Positions 27,611 to 37,403 of a DNA stretch of 64,000 bases are shown here, one piece after another. The notes beneath the pieces were generated by a model. The model ran no database searches. It was not told the origin of the DNA and saw only the letters and a list, made by a program, of their open reading frames with translations. Made by a program: the position numbers and the translations under genes. How positions within the stretch are numbered: position 1 is the first letter of the stretch; each line of letters starts with the position of its first letter. The stretch covers positions 308,658-372,657 of the forward strand of contig NZ_JAPVOT010000003.1 in NCBI RefSeq assembly GCF_027257845.1, written 5' to 3'. This stretch comes from Alteromonas sp. BMJM2 (GTDB lineage: Bacteria; Pseudomonadota; Gammaproteobacteria; Enterobacterales; Alteromonadaceae).

Positions 27611-27644
27611 TAGCCTAGACAGCCAGTAATCTCGATGTACACTA

Positions 27645-27666
27645 GGCACTTTTATGTGCCTTTTTT
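27645..27666 (+). terminator. Intrinsic terminator after ubiK
   Basis: GGCAC-TTTTAT-GTGCC followed by six T residues, 34 bp after the ubiK stop. Confidence 0.8.
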
Positions 27667-27693
27667 GTGTCTTGTTATCGCTTGCATACGCTG

Positions 27694-28560
27694 CTAATAA
27701 AGCAGGTAGTTAACTGCCAACCCTACGGTAATTGATAAGCCCACTAGGTGATTTTCTAAAAACGCGGTAAAGCAGCCGTCTCGTTGTTTTCGCTTGATTA
27801 GCTGATACTGTCTAACACACAGTAGCGCTGCAAATAGCACCGCTAGAAAATAAGGCCATGCCGCCTCTATCGACAAACCAACACCCCATAAAGTAACCAA
27901 CGTGAATGCCTGCAACGCCATTACAATCATTACATCGTACTGACCGAACAGGATAGCAGTAGACTTTACGCCTATTTTCACGTCATCATCTCTATCGACC
28001 ATGGCATACATGGTATCGTAGGCCACTGTCCAGGTAAGATTTGCGATAAATAGCCACCAGCCATAAGCGGGTACAGTTTCTAACACCGCCATAAACGCCA
28101 TCGGAATAGCCCAGCCAAATGCAGCACCAAGTACCACCTGCGGCAAGTGCGTGTAGCGTTTCATAAATGGGTACGATGCTGCTAGCAGCAGCGCAACAAC
28201 CGACAGTGCAATGGTCTGCCAGTTTAGGAAAAGTACTAGAATAAAGGCGATACCAATGAGTACTGCAAACAGCTGCAATGCTTGCTTAGCAGTTACCTCG
28301 CCAGTGGCAAGCGGCCGCCCTGCCGTACGTTTAACACTGCCATCTACTTTTCTATCGGCATAATCGTTAATAACGCATCCTGCGCAGCGCATCACAATAA
28401 CCCCAGCGATAAAAATAGCGGCAATATCAACCGTCGGCATTCCTTGCGAGGCAATGAGCAGTGCCCATAATGTGGGCCACAATAAAAGGTAAAAACCGAT
28501 GGGTTTATCTAGGCGCATTAGGCGGGCATATGCGCCCCAATTGTGCTGTGTCATGTTCAC
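27694..28560 (-). CDS. ubiA: 4-hydroxybenzoate octaprenyltransferase UbiA
   Basis: 288 residues with about eight or nine membrane helices. The two Asp-rich motifs that bind Mg-diphosphate are NDYADRKVDG (about residues 69-78) and YDTMYAMVDRDDD (about 185-197). It attaches the polyprenyl chain to 4-hydroxybenzoate, the second step of ubiquinone synthesis. It is 17 bp after ubiC on the same strand, forming a ubiCA operon. Confidence 0.95.
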   Translation of the reverse strand: MNMTQHNWGAYARLMRLDKPIGFYLLLWPTLWALLIASQGMPTVDIAAIFIAGVIVMRCAGCVINDYADRKVDGSVKRTAGRPLATGEVTAKQALQLFAVLIGIAFILVLFLNWQTIALSVVALLLAASYPFMKRYTHLPQVVLGAAFGWAIPMAFMAVLETVPAYGWWLFIANLTWTVAYDTMYAMVDRDDDVKIGVKSTAILFGQYDVMIVMALQAFTLVTLWGVGLSIEAAWPYFLAVLFAALLCVRQYQLIKRKQRDGCFTAFLENHLVGLSITVGLAVNYLLY

Positions 28561-28577
28561 GTTTCTCTTTTTACCAC

Positions 28578-29174
28578 TTATTTCTGAAGATTATTTTGCC
28601 CGTAAGCCGGTGAGCCTGGAAGAAACACTTCTGCAACAATCAAATGATGAGACCCAAAGGTAAACACAGACCGCCTACCCCACAAGTTTTGCTTTGTATT
28701 GTTTTTTAACTGCGTACTTAATTGCGAGCTTGATTGTTCAGCGAGGTGCTGAGGAAACTGCGCATAAGGTAGCGTACATACTTGAAACTCAGAGCGTACA
28801 AATCGCTTGTCATTGAACAATCGTTTGCCTAATGGTTCACTGCCTAGGTTAGACAGTTCTGCGTCTATAACAGCTTGAGGAATCACTGAGCGAGCAAATA
28901 CCCAAGGCTGTTCATCACCACATAAAACAATCTCTCGTATTTGATAGGTTGTTTGCCCGTTCGCTTGTAACAGGGGTAACTCAGTGCTGTGAGGCTCTAA
29001 CGTTTGCTGCCCTAAAAGCTGCAGCGAAAATTCACCGCAAGCCGACTGCACTCTTTCGGTTAAAGAGCCAGTATCCAGCAGCCAGTTTTTTAACCTTGGC
29101 TCAGGTATGTTTACTTCTGCTAAAGAAAGCCAATCAACGGCAAGCCCAATGGGAAAGTCGGCGATAAGACTCAC
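28578..29174 (-). CDS. ubiC: Chorismate lyase UbiC
   Basis: 198 residues. WLLDTGSLTERVQ near residue 31 and VLCGDEQPWVFARSVIP near the middle carry the conserved Arg residues of the product site; a Glu close to the end (VAEVFLPGSP) completes the pocket. It makes 4-hydroxybenzoate and pyruvate from chorismate, feeding UbiA encoded directly downstream. Confidence 0.92.
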   Translation of the reverse strand: MSLIADFPIGLAVDWLSLAEVNIPEPRLKNWLLDTGSLTERVQSACGEFSLQLLGQQTLEPHSTELPLLQANGQTTYQIREIVLCGDEQPWVFARSVIPQAVIDAELSNLGSEPLGKRLFNDKRFVRSEFQVCTLPYAQFPQHLAEQSSSQLSTQLKNNTKQNLWGRRSVFTFGSHHLIVAEVFLPGSPAYGQNNLQK

Positions 29175-29482
29175 TCTAAAGCACTCATTTACAAAGACTC
29201 ATTTACAAAGACTCACTTCAAAAGAACCACTACAAAACACTCACTGCTAGCGCTATTAACACTCTTAAGAATGTATTTCGCTTTACTACTGGCATCATAA
29301 CATTTATTTTTGCGCTGTAATCGCTAGGAAAGACCAAACTTTGTATTTCCATCGCTCATAAAGGCTGGCCTCTTCCAGTATTTTTTACGTTTAAAAAGGC
29401 GTACTACTTTTGCAGTAGTGCGTTTAACTTCAGCTTTGCTACAATAAGGCTGTTTTCAATTCATTTCTTTTTTGGTTCGCCC
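29175..29482. other. Divergent ubiC/fliL-like intergenic region
   Basis: 308 bp. It holds the 14-bp repeats and, towards the plus-strand gene, a small inverted repeat (ACTACT ... AGTAGT, about 29404-29420) and a TACAAT hexamer near 29438 that could be a -10 box. No coding frame is convincing. Confidence 0.6.
29183..29224. repeat. 14-bp tandem repeat upstream of ubiC
   Basis: Two exact copies of ACTCATTTACAAAG (29183-29196 and 29197-29210) are followed by a third with about three changes (29211-29224). The array starts 9 bp before the ubiC start and lies in its 5' untranslated region. Confidence 0.85.
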
Positions 29483-29899
29483 ATGCTTAAGTCTTTAATT
29501 TTACATTGTTTAGCGGTAAGTGCGCTTTTGCTAAGCACTTCGTTTAGTGCTCAAGCACAAGAGAAATCAAGTTTTGCCTATATTGGCCTTGAACCAGAAA
29601 TCGTCACTAACTACATTAGCGACAGCGCCCGTAAGCTGGGTTATGTTCGTGTTCAGGTTGAGCTCATGGTATATGACGTTGATCAGTTAGAGATTGCAGA
29701 GCATCACATGCCGCTTTTACGCTCTACTGCTATCGAAATATTTGGTCAACAGCCCGCTGAAAAAGTGAAGTCTCTTACGGGCCGTGAAGACATTCGATTA
29801 GCGCTTTTAAAAGCATTAAAAGAGCACATGAAAGAAGAGACTGGCGGCGAAGTGATCAAAAACGTGATATTTACCAAGTATCTATATCAGGGCGATTAG
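29483..29899 (+). CDS. Exported FliL-domain protein
   Basis: 138 residues. Signal peptide about 1-25 (ending AQA-QE), then a FliL-like domain: FAYIGLEPEIVTNY, VRVQVELMVYD and a closing VIFTKYLYQ, with the HMPLLRSTAIEIF helix between. Classic FliL is anchored by an N-terminal helix next to the flagellar motor; this one appears to be a cleavable-signal or short-anchor form outside any flagellar gene cluster. The role is not clear, perhaps SPFH-like membrane scaffolding as suggested for FliL. Confidence 0.78.
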   Translation: MLKSLILHCLAVSALLLSTSFSAQAQEKSSFAYIGLEPEIVTNYISDSARKLGYVRVQVELMVYDVDQLEIAEHHMPLLRSTAIEIFGQQPAEKVKSLTGREDIRLALLKALKEHMKEETGGEVIKNVIFTKYLYQGD

Positions 29900-29931
29900 T
29901 CTATACAACATCGATTGCTCGCCAGCCCTCT

Positions 29932-30852
29932 TCAGCCAGGCTTTTTGGCACCTAAACTGAGCATTGCAGCCAGTAAGCATCCGGTGATTAAACCCGCCGT
30001 ATGCGCAGCGTTTGCCATGTTTACCCCCAATACATTAGCAAAGAGTGTGTCCGCAAAGCCAAGTACTAGCCACACCAACATAAAGCCTACAATAGAATTG
30101 GGTAACGATAGCCCCCAACTGGGGCGCAGCCAACCTAGCCACCAAACGAATCCCATAACGGCATACACAACACCAGAAAGGCCACCAAATAGAAATAGGT
30201 TAGCCTGCACTGGCTCACTAAATAGCGCCTGAGCCGCATTAGATACTACCGCTGACACTATAAAAACAATGATGAGCATAGTAATACCAAAAGTACGCTC
30301 TATTTTGGCGCCAAGCATACTCCACCACAATAAATTAAACACAATGTGCAACACACTGAAATGTATAAATGCCGGGCCTAATAGCCGCCACCACTGATGG
30401 TTTTCTGCCAGCAGGCCAAAAGGCTGCATCAGCAAATGTTGTGCAATAGGCGCAAATAGTCCTAGCAAAGATAAGCCGTAAACCAATAAGCACAGAATAA
30501 ACACCAAAGACGTAAATGGCGCTGAAATAGCATTTGCGGCAATGTGTTTAACGGAAAACCCGCTGGGCGACGCTGCTAGCTGAACATTTTGACCATTGTC
30601 CCATGCTGCCTGTTGATATTTTGGGTGACCTGGGTTTGCAATAAAGTCTTTAGCTATAAGCTCTGCTTGCGCGGTGTGCTCAGCATCATCAATAAATACA
30701 ACAAACTCTGACGATGCAGACTGTTGTGATGAAGCCTGTTGTTTAACAGAAGCAGTAACCCCTTGGCTATTAAGATAATTGGCGAGAAGGTGCGCAGCAC
30801 TTTGCTGATTGAACGCGATTAATGGTTGGCCCATAGGCTGAGGTAGCTCCAA
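29932..30852 (-). CDS. glpG: Rhomboid intramembrane serine protease GlpG
   Basis: 306 residues. A small cytoplasmic domain (about 1-75) is followed by a Gln/Ser-rich linker and six membrane helices. HFSVLHIVFNLLWW is the oxyanion/His-Asn region, GGLSGVVYAVMG holds the catalytic Ser and NAAHTAGLI the catalytic His. Met 7 (30834), directly before GQPLIAF, is an alternative start that fits the family better. It cleaves membrane proteins within the bilayer. glpE lies upstream but a strong terminator separates them. Confidence 0.92.
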   Translation of the reverse strand: MELPQPMGQPLIAFNQQSAAHLLANYLNSQGVTASVKQQASSQQSASSEFVVFIDDAEHTAQAELIAKDFIANPGHPKYQQAAWDNGQNVQLAASPSGFSVKHIAANAISAPFTSLVFILCLLVYGLSLLGLFAPIAQHLLMQPFGLLAENHQWWRLLGPAFIHFSVLHIVFNLLWWSMLGAKIERTFGITMLIIVFIVSAVVSNAAQALFSEPVQANLFLFGGLSGVVYAVMGFVWWLGWLRPSWGLSLPNSIVGFMLVWLVLGFADTLFANVLGVNMANAAHTAGLITGCLLAAMLSLGAKKPG

Positions 30853-30990
30853 AACACATGACTCGAAATACCGAATCTAATAAATATGAATACAATAAAC
30901 ATGGGTGTAAAAAGGAAAATAACACGGTAGACCAGTTTATCTATTGAACAAGTGTATTGATAAAGCGTTATGAGGGAAAGGATAAAAATA

Positions 30991-31038
30991 AAGGTGCTCA
31001 TCTCATCACACCCTAGGGCGTGTTGAGATGAGCACCTT
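30991..31038 (-). terminator. Terminator of the kbl-tdh-glpE operon (48-bp near-palindrome)
   Basis: The arms starting AAGGTGCTCATCTCA and ending TGAGATGAGCACCTT pair across a CCCTAGGG centre with 22 of 24 base pairs. On the minus strand it is followed by TATTTTTATC. It lies 27 bp after the glpE stop. Confidence 0.85.
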
Positions 31039-31065
31039 CATTAAGCTTCTAACTAAATGGGTGGT

Positions 31066-31377
31066 TTACTCTGTTTCTACTGGGTTAGCTAAACGCCAGG
31101 CCTCAAAGCCCCCATCCATGCTGTATACCGTTTCAAAACCTTGCTGCGCGATAACTTGGGCAGCTTGCTGACTGCTCACACCGTGATAACACACCACAAC
31201 AACAGGCGTGTCTTTCGGCGTTTGCTCTACAAACGTAGCGAAATTGTCATTGTTCAGCGGCGCTGCGTTAGGCATGTGCCCGTTCGCGTAAGATTGTGGA
31301 TCGCGAATATCAACAATAGATACCGTGCCCGAAAAATCAGCAACGTCTTGCACGCTGATATGAGAAAATGTGGTCAT
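31066..31377 (-). CDS. glpE: Thiosulfate sulfurtransferase GlpE (single-domain rhodanese)
   Basis: 103 residues. SIVDIRDPQSYANGHMPNA is the CH2A-type start, and the active-site loop is CYHGVSS (about residues 64-70), the six-residue loop of GlpE-type rhodaneses. It transfers sulfur from thiosulfate to cyanide or thiols. Its ATG overlaps the tdh stop (TAATG), so here it is part of a kbl-tdh-glpE operon. Confidence 0.88.
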   Translation of the reverse strand: MTTFSHISVQDVADFSGTVSIVDIRDPQSYANGHMPNAAPLNNDNFATFVEQTPKDTPVVVVCYHGVSSQQAAQVIAQQGFETVYSMDGGFEAWRLANPVETE

Positions 31378-32402
31378 TATTGCCAGTCCAAAATAACTTT
31401 ACCTGATTGCCCTGACCCCATGGTATCAAACCCTTTCTGAAAGTCATCTACGCTATAAGTATGAGTAATGATTGGGGTAAGGTCTAAACCGCTTTGAAGC
31501 AGGCTTGCCATTTTATACCAGGTTTCGAACATTTCGCGACCGTAAATGCCTTTGATCACGAGTCCTTTGAAGATAACTTGGTTCCAGTCGATGGCTACAT
31601 CACTTGGCGGGATACCAAGCATGGCGACTTTACCGCCGTGATTCATTTTATTTAGCATATCGCGAAGCGCAACAGGCACGCCCGACATTTCAAGCCCCAC
31701 ATCAAAGCCTTCTGTCATCCCTAAGTCGTTCATGACATCTTTCAGGTCTTCTTTAGACACATTGACAGCACGGGTAGCGCCCATTTTTTCAGCAAGGGCT
31801 AGACGATATGGATTGATGTCTGTAATGACAACATGACGTGCGCCCACGTGCTTTGCAACAGCGGCTGCCATAATACCAATGGGTCCCGCGCCGGTAATCA
31901 GCACGTCTTCGCCAACAAGGTCAAAACTGAGCGCGGTGTGCACCGCATTGCCGAACGGGTCGAAAATTGACGCAAGTTCATCGCTGATATTATGAGGTAT
32001 CTTAAACGCGTTAAAAGCAGGAATAACAAGAAACTCAGCAAAGGCGCCAGGGCGATTAACCCCTACCCCTTCGGTGTTGCGACAAAGGTGTCTGCGACCC
32101 GCTCTGCAGTTACGGCAATGCCCACAGGTAATATGACCTTCACCAGACACTCTGTCGCCTATTTCGAAGCCTTTAACTTCTTGACCCATTCCAACCACTT
32201 CACCCACATATTCATGACCCACAACCATAGGCACGGGAATAGTGTTTTGTGACCATTCGTCCCAGTTGTAAATATGCATATCGGTGCCGCAGATAGCGGT
32301 TTTGCGAATTTTTATTAACAGGTCGTTGTGCCCCACCTCGGGTTTTGGCGAGTCTTCTAACCAAATGCCGCGCTCGGCTTTTGCTTTTACCAATGACTTC
32401 AT
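31377..32402 (-). CDS. tdh: L-threonine 3-dehydrogenase
   Basis: 341 residues. CGTDMHIY and GHEYVGEV hold catalytic zinc ligands, [15 protein letters not shown] the structural zinc, and [17 protein letters not shown] the NAD-binding loop. It oxidises threonine to 2-amino-3-ketobutyrate, used by Kbl. It overlaps kbl by ATGA (32399-32402). Confidence 0.96.
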   Translation of the reverse strand: MKSLVKAKAERGIWLEDSPKPEVGHNDLLIKIRKTAICGTDMHIYNWDEWSQNTIPVPMVVGHEYVGEVVGMGQEVKGFEIGDRVSGEGHITCGHCRNCRAGRRHLCRNTEGVGVNRPGAFAEFLVIPAFNAFKIPHNISDELASIFDPFGNAVHTALSFDLVGEDVLITGAGPIGIMAAAVAKHVGARHVVITDINPYRLALAEKMGATRAVNVSKEDLKDVMNDLGMTEGFDVGLEMSGVPVALRDMLNKMNHGGKVAMLGIPPSDVAIDWNQVIFKGLVIKGIYGREMFETWYKMASLLQSGLDLTPIITHTYSVDDFQKGFDTMGSGQSGKVILDWQ

Positions 32403-33595
32403 GAAATCACTCCCATTTCGCGGCCAATTTCTATGAACGCGTCAATGGCTTTGTCTACATGCTCAATAGAGTGTCCCGCAGACATTTGGGTGCGAATTCG
32501 CGCCTGCCCCTTTGGTACCACGGGATAAGAGAACCCAATAACGTAAATACCTTTCTCTAACAGCTTGTCTGCCATGTCACTCGCTAAACGGGCATCGCCA
32601 AGCATAACCGGGATAATAGCGTGGTCTTTACCTGACAGCGTAAAGCCAGCGTCTTCCATACGACTGCGGAAATGTTCTGCGTTGCGCCATAGTTTGGCTC
32701 TAAGTTCATCGCCCTCTTTCATCATTTCAAATACTTTAAGCGACGCTGCCACAATAGGAGGCGCTACTGAGTTTGAAAACAAGTAAGGGCGTGAGCGCTG
32801 ACGCAACCACTCAACCACTTCTTTTTTACCCGACGTATAACCACCTGAGGCGCCACCAAGCGCTTTACCTAGGGTGCCGGTAATAATATCTACGCGGTCT
32901 AAAACGCCACAATATTCGTGGCTTCCGCGGCCGTTTTCCCCGAGAAAACCGGTAGCATGGCAATCGTCAATCATTACCATGGCATCGTATTTATCTGCGA
33001 GGTCGCAAATAGAAGCCAAGTCGGCAATAACGCCGTCCATAGAAAATACACCATCGGTAGCAATAACTTTAAAGCGAGCGCCCTCTTCGTTTGCCTTGAT
33101 AAGCTGCTCTTCTAATGCTGCCATGTCGTTATTTGCATAGCGGTAACGTCTTGCTTTGCTCAAGCGAACGCCATCAATGATGCTTGCATGATTAAGGGCA
33201 TCTGAAATAATGGCATCTTCTGGACCAAGAATGGTTTCAAACAACCCACCGTTTGCGTCAAAACAAGACGGGTAAAGAATGGTGTCTTCTGTGCCTAAGA
33301 ATTCGCTGATAGACGTTTCAAGCTGCTTGTGAATATCCTGCGTGCCGCAGATAAATCTCACCGAAGCAACGCCGAAACCGTGAGTATCCAATCCTTGCTT
33401 GGCAGCCTCTATTAAGCTTTCATTGTTTGCTAAACCAAGATAATTGTTGGCGCAGAAGTTGACGACATGGTCACCATTAGCCACATCGATATCAGCCTGC
33501 TGCTGAGATGTGATCACGCGTTCTTTTTTATATAAACCATCTTGTTTGGTGGTTTCAATTTGCGATTGCAAATGGGAAATAAATGCCGCTGACAT
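32399..33595 (-). CDS. kbl: 2-amino-3-ketobutyrate CoA ligase (glycine C-acetyltransferase)
   Basis: 398 residues. A PLP-dependent alpha-oxoamine synthase: [40 protein letters not shown] and the PLP-binding Lys in [13 protein letters not shown]. It cleaves 2-amino-3-ketobutyrate to glycine and acetyl-CoA, completing threonine breakdown with Tdh. First gene of the operon. Confidence 0.96.
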   Translation of the reverse strand: MSAAFISHLQSQIETTKQDGLYKKERVITSQQQADIDVANGDHVVNFCANNYLGLANNESLIEAAKQGLDTHGFGVASVRFICGTQDIHKQLETSISEFLGTEDTILYPSCFDANGGLFETILGPEDAIISDALNHASIIDGVRLSKARRYRYANNDMAALEEQLIKANEEGARFKVIATDGVFSMDGVIADLASICDLADKYDAMVMIDDCHATGFLGENGRGSHEYCGVLDRVDIITGTLGKALGGASGGYTSGKKEVVEWLRQRSRPYLFSNSVAPPIVAASLKVFEMMKEGDELRAKLWRNAEHFRSRMEDAGFTLSGKDHAIIPVMLGDARLASDMADKLLEKGIYVIGFSYPVVPKGQARIRTQMSAGHSIEHVDKAIDAFIEIGREMGVIS

Positions 33596-33735
33596 GCCGT
33601 TCTCCGAAATTCGTAAAAGGGTATTTTAGTAAAAGCCTCAGGATGAATATACAGTGATACGCTCTATTTGATAGGAAAGCCGATAAAGTGTGTAAATTAT
33701 TTAGCACACCTGCCTTTAAGTCTTGCTGCCGTAAG

Positions 33736-36219
33736 CTAAGTTTGAGGCGGTTTCCAGTGACCGTCTTTAACATTTGTGCTCAACTCGCGCCAAATATGTT
33801 GTTCTGGGATAGGTTTACTAATCATAAAGCCTTGCCCATAATCGCAATCAAATTCGCACAGCAAATCGTATTGTGCTTGCGTTTCTATGCCCTCTGCAAT
33901 TACCTGCATTCCCATGTTGCGTACCATGGATACCGTGGAGTTTACGATATTTCTGTCGTCGGCATCGTCGGTGATGTTGGAAACAAAAGAGCGGTCAATT
34001 TTAATAAAGTCAGCAGGCAACGATTTAAGATAACTCAGTGAAGAGTAACCGGTACCAAAGTCGTCAATCGCCAGCATACATCCCATTTCATGAATTGTGT
34101 TCATAATAGCGCGAGCTCTATCGATATCAGAAACAAGTACCGTTTCTGTAAGCTCAAGACATATCTGCTCTGGCGCTAAATCATTGCGGCTTATTTGCTG
34201 GTAAAGATAGTCGGGTAAACTAGGGTCGATAAATTGTCCTGCCGACACATTTATGGCCACTTTCATATTGCGATAGCCGCTGTGACCAAGCTCTTGGGTA
34301 AGAGAGCACGCTCTTGCAATAACCCAGTAGTCTAGCTCAAGCATAAAAGTCGTATTTTCTAAGAGCGGTATGAAGTCGGCAGGCGAAATAGCACCTTTAG
34401 TAGGGTGAAACCAACGAAGCAGCGCCTCAAAACCAATGAGCTTACCGGTATGCATTTCAATTTGCGGTTGTAATGCAAGGCTAAACTGATTACCTCTAAG
34501 CGCCTCGCGAGCTTCAGATTCCAACTCTACCTTTTGCATGACCGCCAAATTCATTTTCGCTTCATACACTCGGTAGGCTGCACCCTGCTTTGACTTTGCT
34601 GCGTACATTGCAATATCGGCGTGCCGCAAAAGCTCAACGGGCGTAGCTAGGGCTTGGCTGGTAATGGCAATACCTATGCTCACAGAGATATAGAATTTCT
34701 GCCCATTAATAACGATTGGCTCAGCGAATTCACTGAGCAGCTTATTGGCAATAGCGTCTACCTGAGAGCGACTTTCTATGTCTGAAAGCAAAACCACAAA
34801 CTCATCGCCACCGAAGCGAGAAGCGATGTCTGTCTCCCGAATAGGCCGTGATATTCGCATAGCCGCGGCTCTTAATAGCGCATCGCCCACATCGTGACCG
34901 TGGCTATCGTTCACTTTCTTAAAGTCATCTAAGTCCATAAACATCAGTGCAACGAGCTTTTCATCGTGATAAGAGCGAGCAAGCTGTTTTTCAATTTGAA
35001 AGGTCAGCATATTACGGTTGGGCAAGCCAGTAAGCACATCAAACATGGCCATTTTTTCTAGCTTGGCTGTGTTAATTGCCATTTGACCATCAAAGTCTTC
35101 TAGCTGCTTTGCCAGGTTATTTGCTGCGCTTTCTACAACATCTAACTCGTCTACTAGCTTTAAGCTTGACACCTTTCGCTGTTTAGCGGCGTTAGCATGA
35201 AATTCAGTAAATTTGTGCTCTGCCAACATGGGAAGCCGCTCGCTGATAGACAGTAATCGCTGGTTGTACCCATTTAAAAACAGATATAGCAATATCGAAA
35301 ATATAATAAATAAAATAACGGCAGAGCCGACTACAACGGCTTGATATTGATTTGTCTGCTGCACAGCTGCTGTAACATCCTGAACAAGTAGCAGATAAGG
35401 ACGGTTGGCGTTGCCTTTTGAAAATGGTAGCAAACTAACAAGCAGCTGCTCTTTATTGAGGGTGATATTACTGCCCCTTGTCACTAAGCGGTTCACTGAC
35501 CAATCAGCGGGCAACCGCTCAAAAACCTGCTGTAGATACTCCCGATTAGCCGCAGACAATTGACTGGCTAGCATTATCGACGGCGTCATAACGTTTTCAG
35601 CAATAGTTGACGCCGCTTCTGCTTGTTGTAATGCCTGTGAAATTTGCACAATGGCTACTTTGTGTACCCCCGCGGCACGATTAAACAGGTACAGCAGCTC
35701 TCGCATTGACGTAGATACGACCACGACAGGCACCGTCTCACCTTCGCTCATAATGGGAATAGACATATAGTGAGTGCAGACTTTGTCGCAAACAATCGTT
35801 GAACGACTTTCAAAACTAGCTCGTGTTGAGCTGACTAATTGCACTACTTCTTCACGCGAATGGCTAACGTTAGTGCCTACAGCACCAGATTCATCAAACA
35901 ACAGAAGTTCTTCTACTTGAAAGTTAAGAGTAAAGTATTCCGAGAGACTTTGGAGTGTGCGTTGAAGCTCATCAAGATTTTTGCTTTGCAAGTCTCGCTG
36001 CTGACTAACAATATCAATGAGATTAATCATGCGGTTATGCAGTACCTCTTCAAAAAGCCGGATACGCCGCTGGTGACTTATCTGGTTTTCTTTTTGCTGC
36101 AAAAGCAAACTCGCTTCCGACTCTTGTATCAGCACCACCGAGATCACTACCGTTACGGTCAGCACCATCGCCATTAATATAGCAATCGTTTTGGTAGTAA
36201 ATGATACTTTAACCTTCAT
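33736..36219 (-). CDS. Membrane GGDEF-EAL protein with periplasmic sensor
   Basis: 827 residues from the ATG at 36219 (8 bp after the preceding stop); a Met 13 codons earlier would overlap that gene and lies in its coding end. Membrane helices at about 7-28 and 305-325 flank a periplasmic sensor region containing a CDKVC pair. A HAMP-like linker leads to GGDEF (SRFGGDEFVVLL) and an EAL domain with intact GFEALLRW, LELTET, DDFGTGYSS, IKIDRSF and AEGIET, so c-di-GMP hydrolysis is likely. Third gene of a cassette with a porin-like and a binding protein. Confidence 0.9.
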   Translation of the reverse strand: MKVKVSFTTKTIAILMAMVLTVTVVISVVLIQESEASLLLQQKENQISHQRRIRLFEEVLHNRMINLIDIVSQQRDLQSKNLDELQRTLQSLSEYFTLNFQVEELLLFDESGAVGTNVSHSREEVVQLVSSTRASFESRSTIVCDKVCTHYMSIPIMSEGETVPVVVVSTSMRELLYLFNRAAGVHKVAIVQISQALQQAEAASTIAENVMTPSIMLASQLSAANREYLQQVFERLPADWSVNRLVTRGSNITLNKEQLLVSLLPFSKGNANRPYLLLVQDVTAAVQQTNQYQAVVVGSAVILFIIFSILLYLFLNGYNQRLLSISERLPMLAEHKFTEFHANAAKQRKVSSLKLVDELDVVESAANNLAKQLEDFDGQMAINTAKLEKMAMFDVLTGLPNRNMLTFQIEKQLARSYHDEKLVALMFMDLDDFKKVNDSHGHDVGDALLRAAAMRISRPIRETDIASRFGGDEFVVLLSDIESRSQVDAIANKLLSEFAEPIVINGQKFYISVSIGIAITSQALATPVELLRHADIAMYAAKSKQGAAYRVYEAKMNLAVMQKVELESEAREALRGNQFSLALQPQIEMHTGKLIGFEALLRWFHPTKGAISPADFIPLLENTTFMLELDYWVIARACSLTQELGHSGYRNMKVAINVSAGQFIDPSLPDYLYQQISRNDLAPEQICLELTETVLVSDIDRARAIMNTIHEMGCMLAIDDFGTGYSSLSYLKSLPADFIKIDRSFVSNITDDADDRNIVNSTVSMVRNMGMQVIAEGIETQAQYDLLCEFDCDYGQGFMISKPIPEQHIWRELSTNVKDGHWKPPQT

Positions 36220-36227
36220 ATTGCTTG

Positions 36228-37403
36228 TTACCACCAGTACATCAGTTGTAGCGACCACATTTGCCAGTTTTTATCCGCTTGCTCTGCTACATTGCGATCG
36301 AGCAAACTTACTACCCTCGTTGCCCCTTCAACCCAATGATATTCACCCTGTAACCGCCATTTAGGCGCGATGTCCCAACGTAAGCCTAAGGTAGTAGTGT
36401 CTTGATAACCAAAGTACGCAGGTACGGCACCATTAGATAATTGCTCCAGACGTTTTCCGTCTCTGTCGTTAACATCATTAACGTAGGTGTCGTAACCGAT
36501 TAGCCCGCTAAACTGACTATTGAACAAATATCTGAACTGGATAAACCCGCCATCACCTCGACGCTTATCGTTAAAGTCTGGCGCAAATAAGCCCCTGCTG
36601 TGCTGGGCTTCTGACAGCAGTTCCATAGACACTTCCCAATGCTCAGAAAAATACTGTGCTGAAAGCATAAAGCGTTCTACATTCGCCTCCCCAGCCAAAC
36701 GGTTGTCTTGCTGTGAAGGGGTATAGCTAAAGTCTGAGTTAAGCCAGCTAACTCCCACTTTCCACGCCATGGAAGCAGGCTGCCAAAATACACTCGCTTG
36801 ATGAACAAAATCCTGCTTCGCCTCGCCGTTCGCCTCTTCACCTAATAAAAAGTCTCGTTGCGACGAATTGATGTTAGAGCGCCCATAGCTCCAGTTCAAT
36901 TCCCAAATATTGTGTTGTCCATAGTGGGTAAAACTGGTCAATATGCCGTTACTGCCAAGGGCAATATCGCGAAAACCATCAAAATAAACAGATTGGGGCA
37001 GTACCGCGGTATAGCGGGTTTGCGGCACATCACGGGTGACTGAGTAAAGCCAATGCCTGTTTTTAAAGCGACCGGCGTGAATATGAGCTTGCCATCCGCC
37101 GCCTAAGTCGGGAAGCTTCCAATCGACAAATAGGTAATCAAGACGTGCGCCTTGTTCAAACCTATTTCCGCCGTCTAGGTAATTTATTTGCCCTGCAATA
37201 GATAAATTTTCGGACAACCTGTAAAGCCCGTTAATACCAATTTCGGTAAGCTCACCAGTAACAGCGTCGCTGTCAGTGATAAAGCTACTGCTGTTAGACT
37301 GAGTTATCCCCTGGGAAGCGTAACCGTGCCATGCGAAATCCGAATCAGCTGAGAAAACAGCGAAGCTGCTCACTAACAAGGAAAAATAGATTAATCCTTT
37401 CAT
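36228..37403 (-). CDS. Outer-membrane beta-barrel protein of the GGDEF-EAL cassette
   Basis: 391 residues. Signal peptide about 1-18 (ending FSA), then many amphipathic strands (FAWHGYASQGITQ, LSIAGQINYLDGG, LDYLFVDWKLP) and an aromatic end (LQLMYWW). I do not recognise a named family; it resembles porin-like proteins found beside c-di-GMP enzymes in Alteromonadales and Vibrionales. Its ATG overlaps the stop of the binding-protein gene (ATGA), showing coupling. Confidence 0.75.
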   Translation of the reverse strand: MKGLIYFSLLVSSFAVFSADSDFAWHGYASQGITQSNSSSFITDSDAVTGELTEIGINGLYRLSENLSIAGQINYLDGGNRFEQGARLDYLFVDWKLPDLGGGWQAHIHAGRFKNRHWLYSVTRDVPQTRYTAVLPQSVYFDGFRDIALGSNGILTSFTHYGQHNIWELNWSYGRSNINSSQRDFLLGEEANGEAKQDFVHQASVFWQPASMAWKVGVSWLNSDFSYTPSQQDNRLAGEANVERFMLSAQYFSEHWEVSMELLSEAQHSRGLFAPDFNDKRRGDGGFIQFRYLFNSQFSGLIGYDTYVNDVNDRDGKRLEQLSNGAVPAYFGYQDTTTLGLRWDIAPKWRLQGEYHWVEGATRVVSLLDRNVAEQADKNWQMWSLQLMYWW

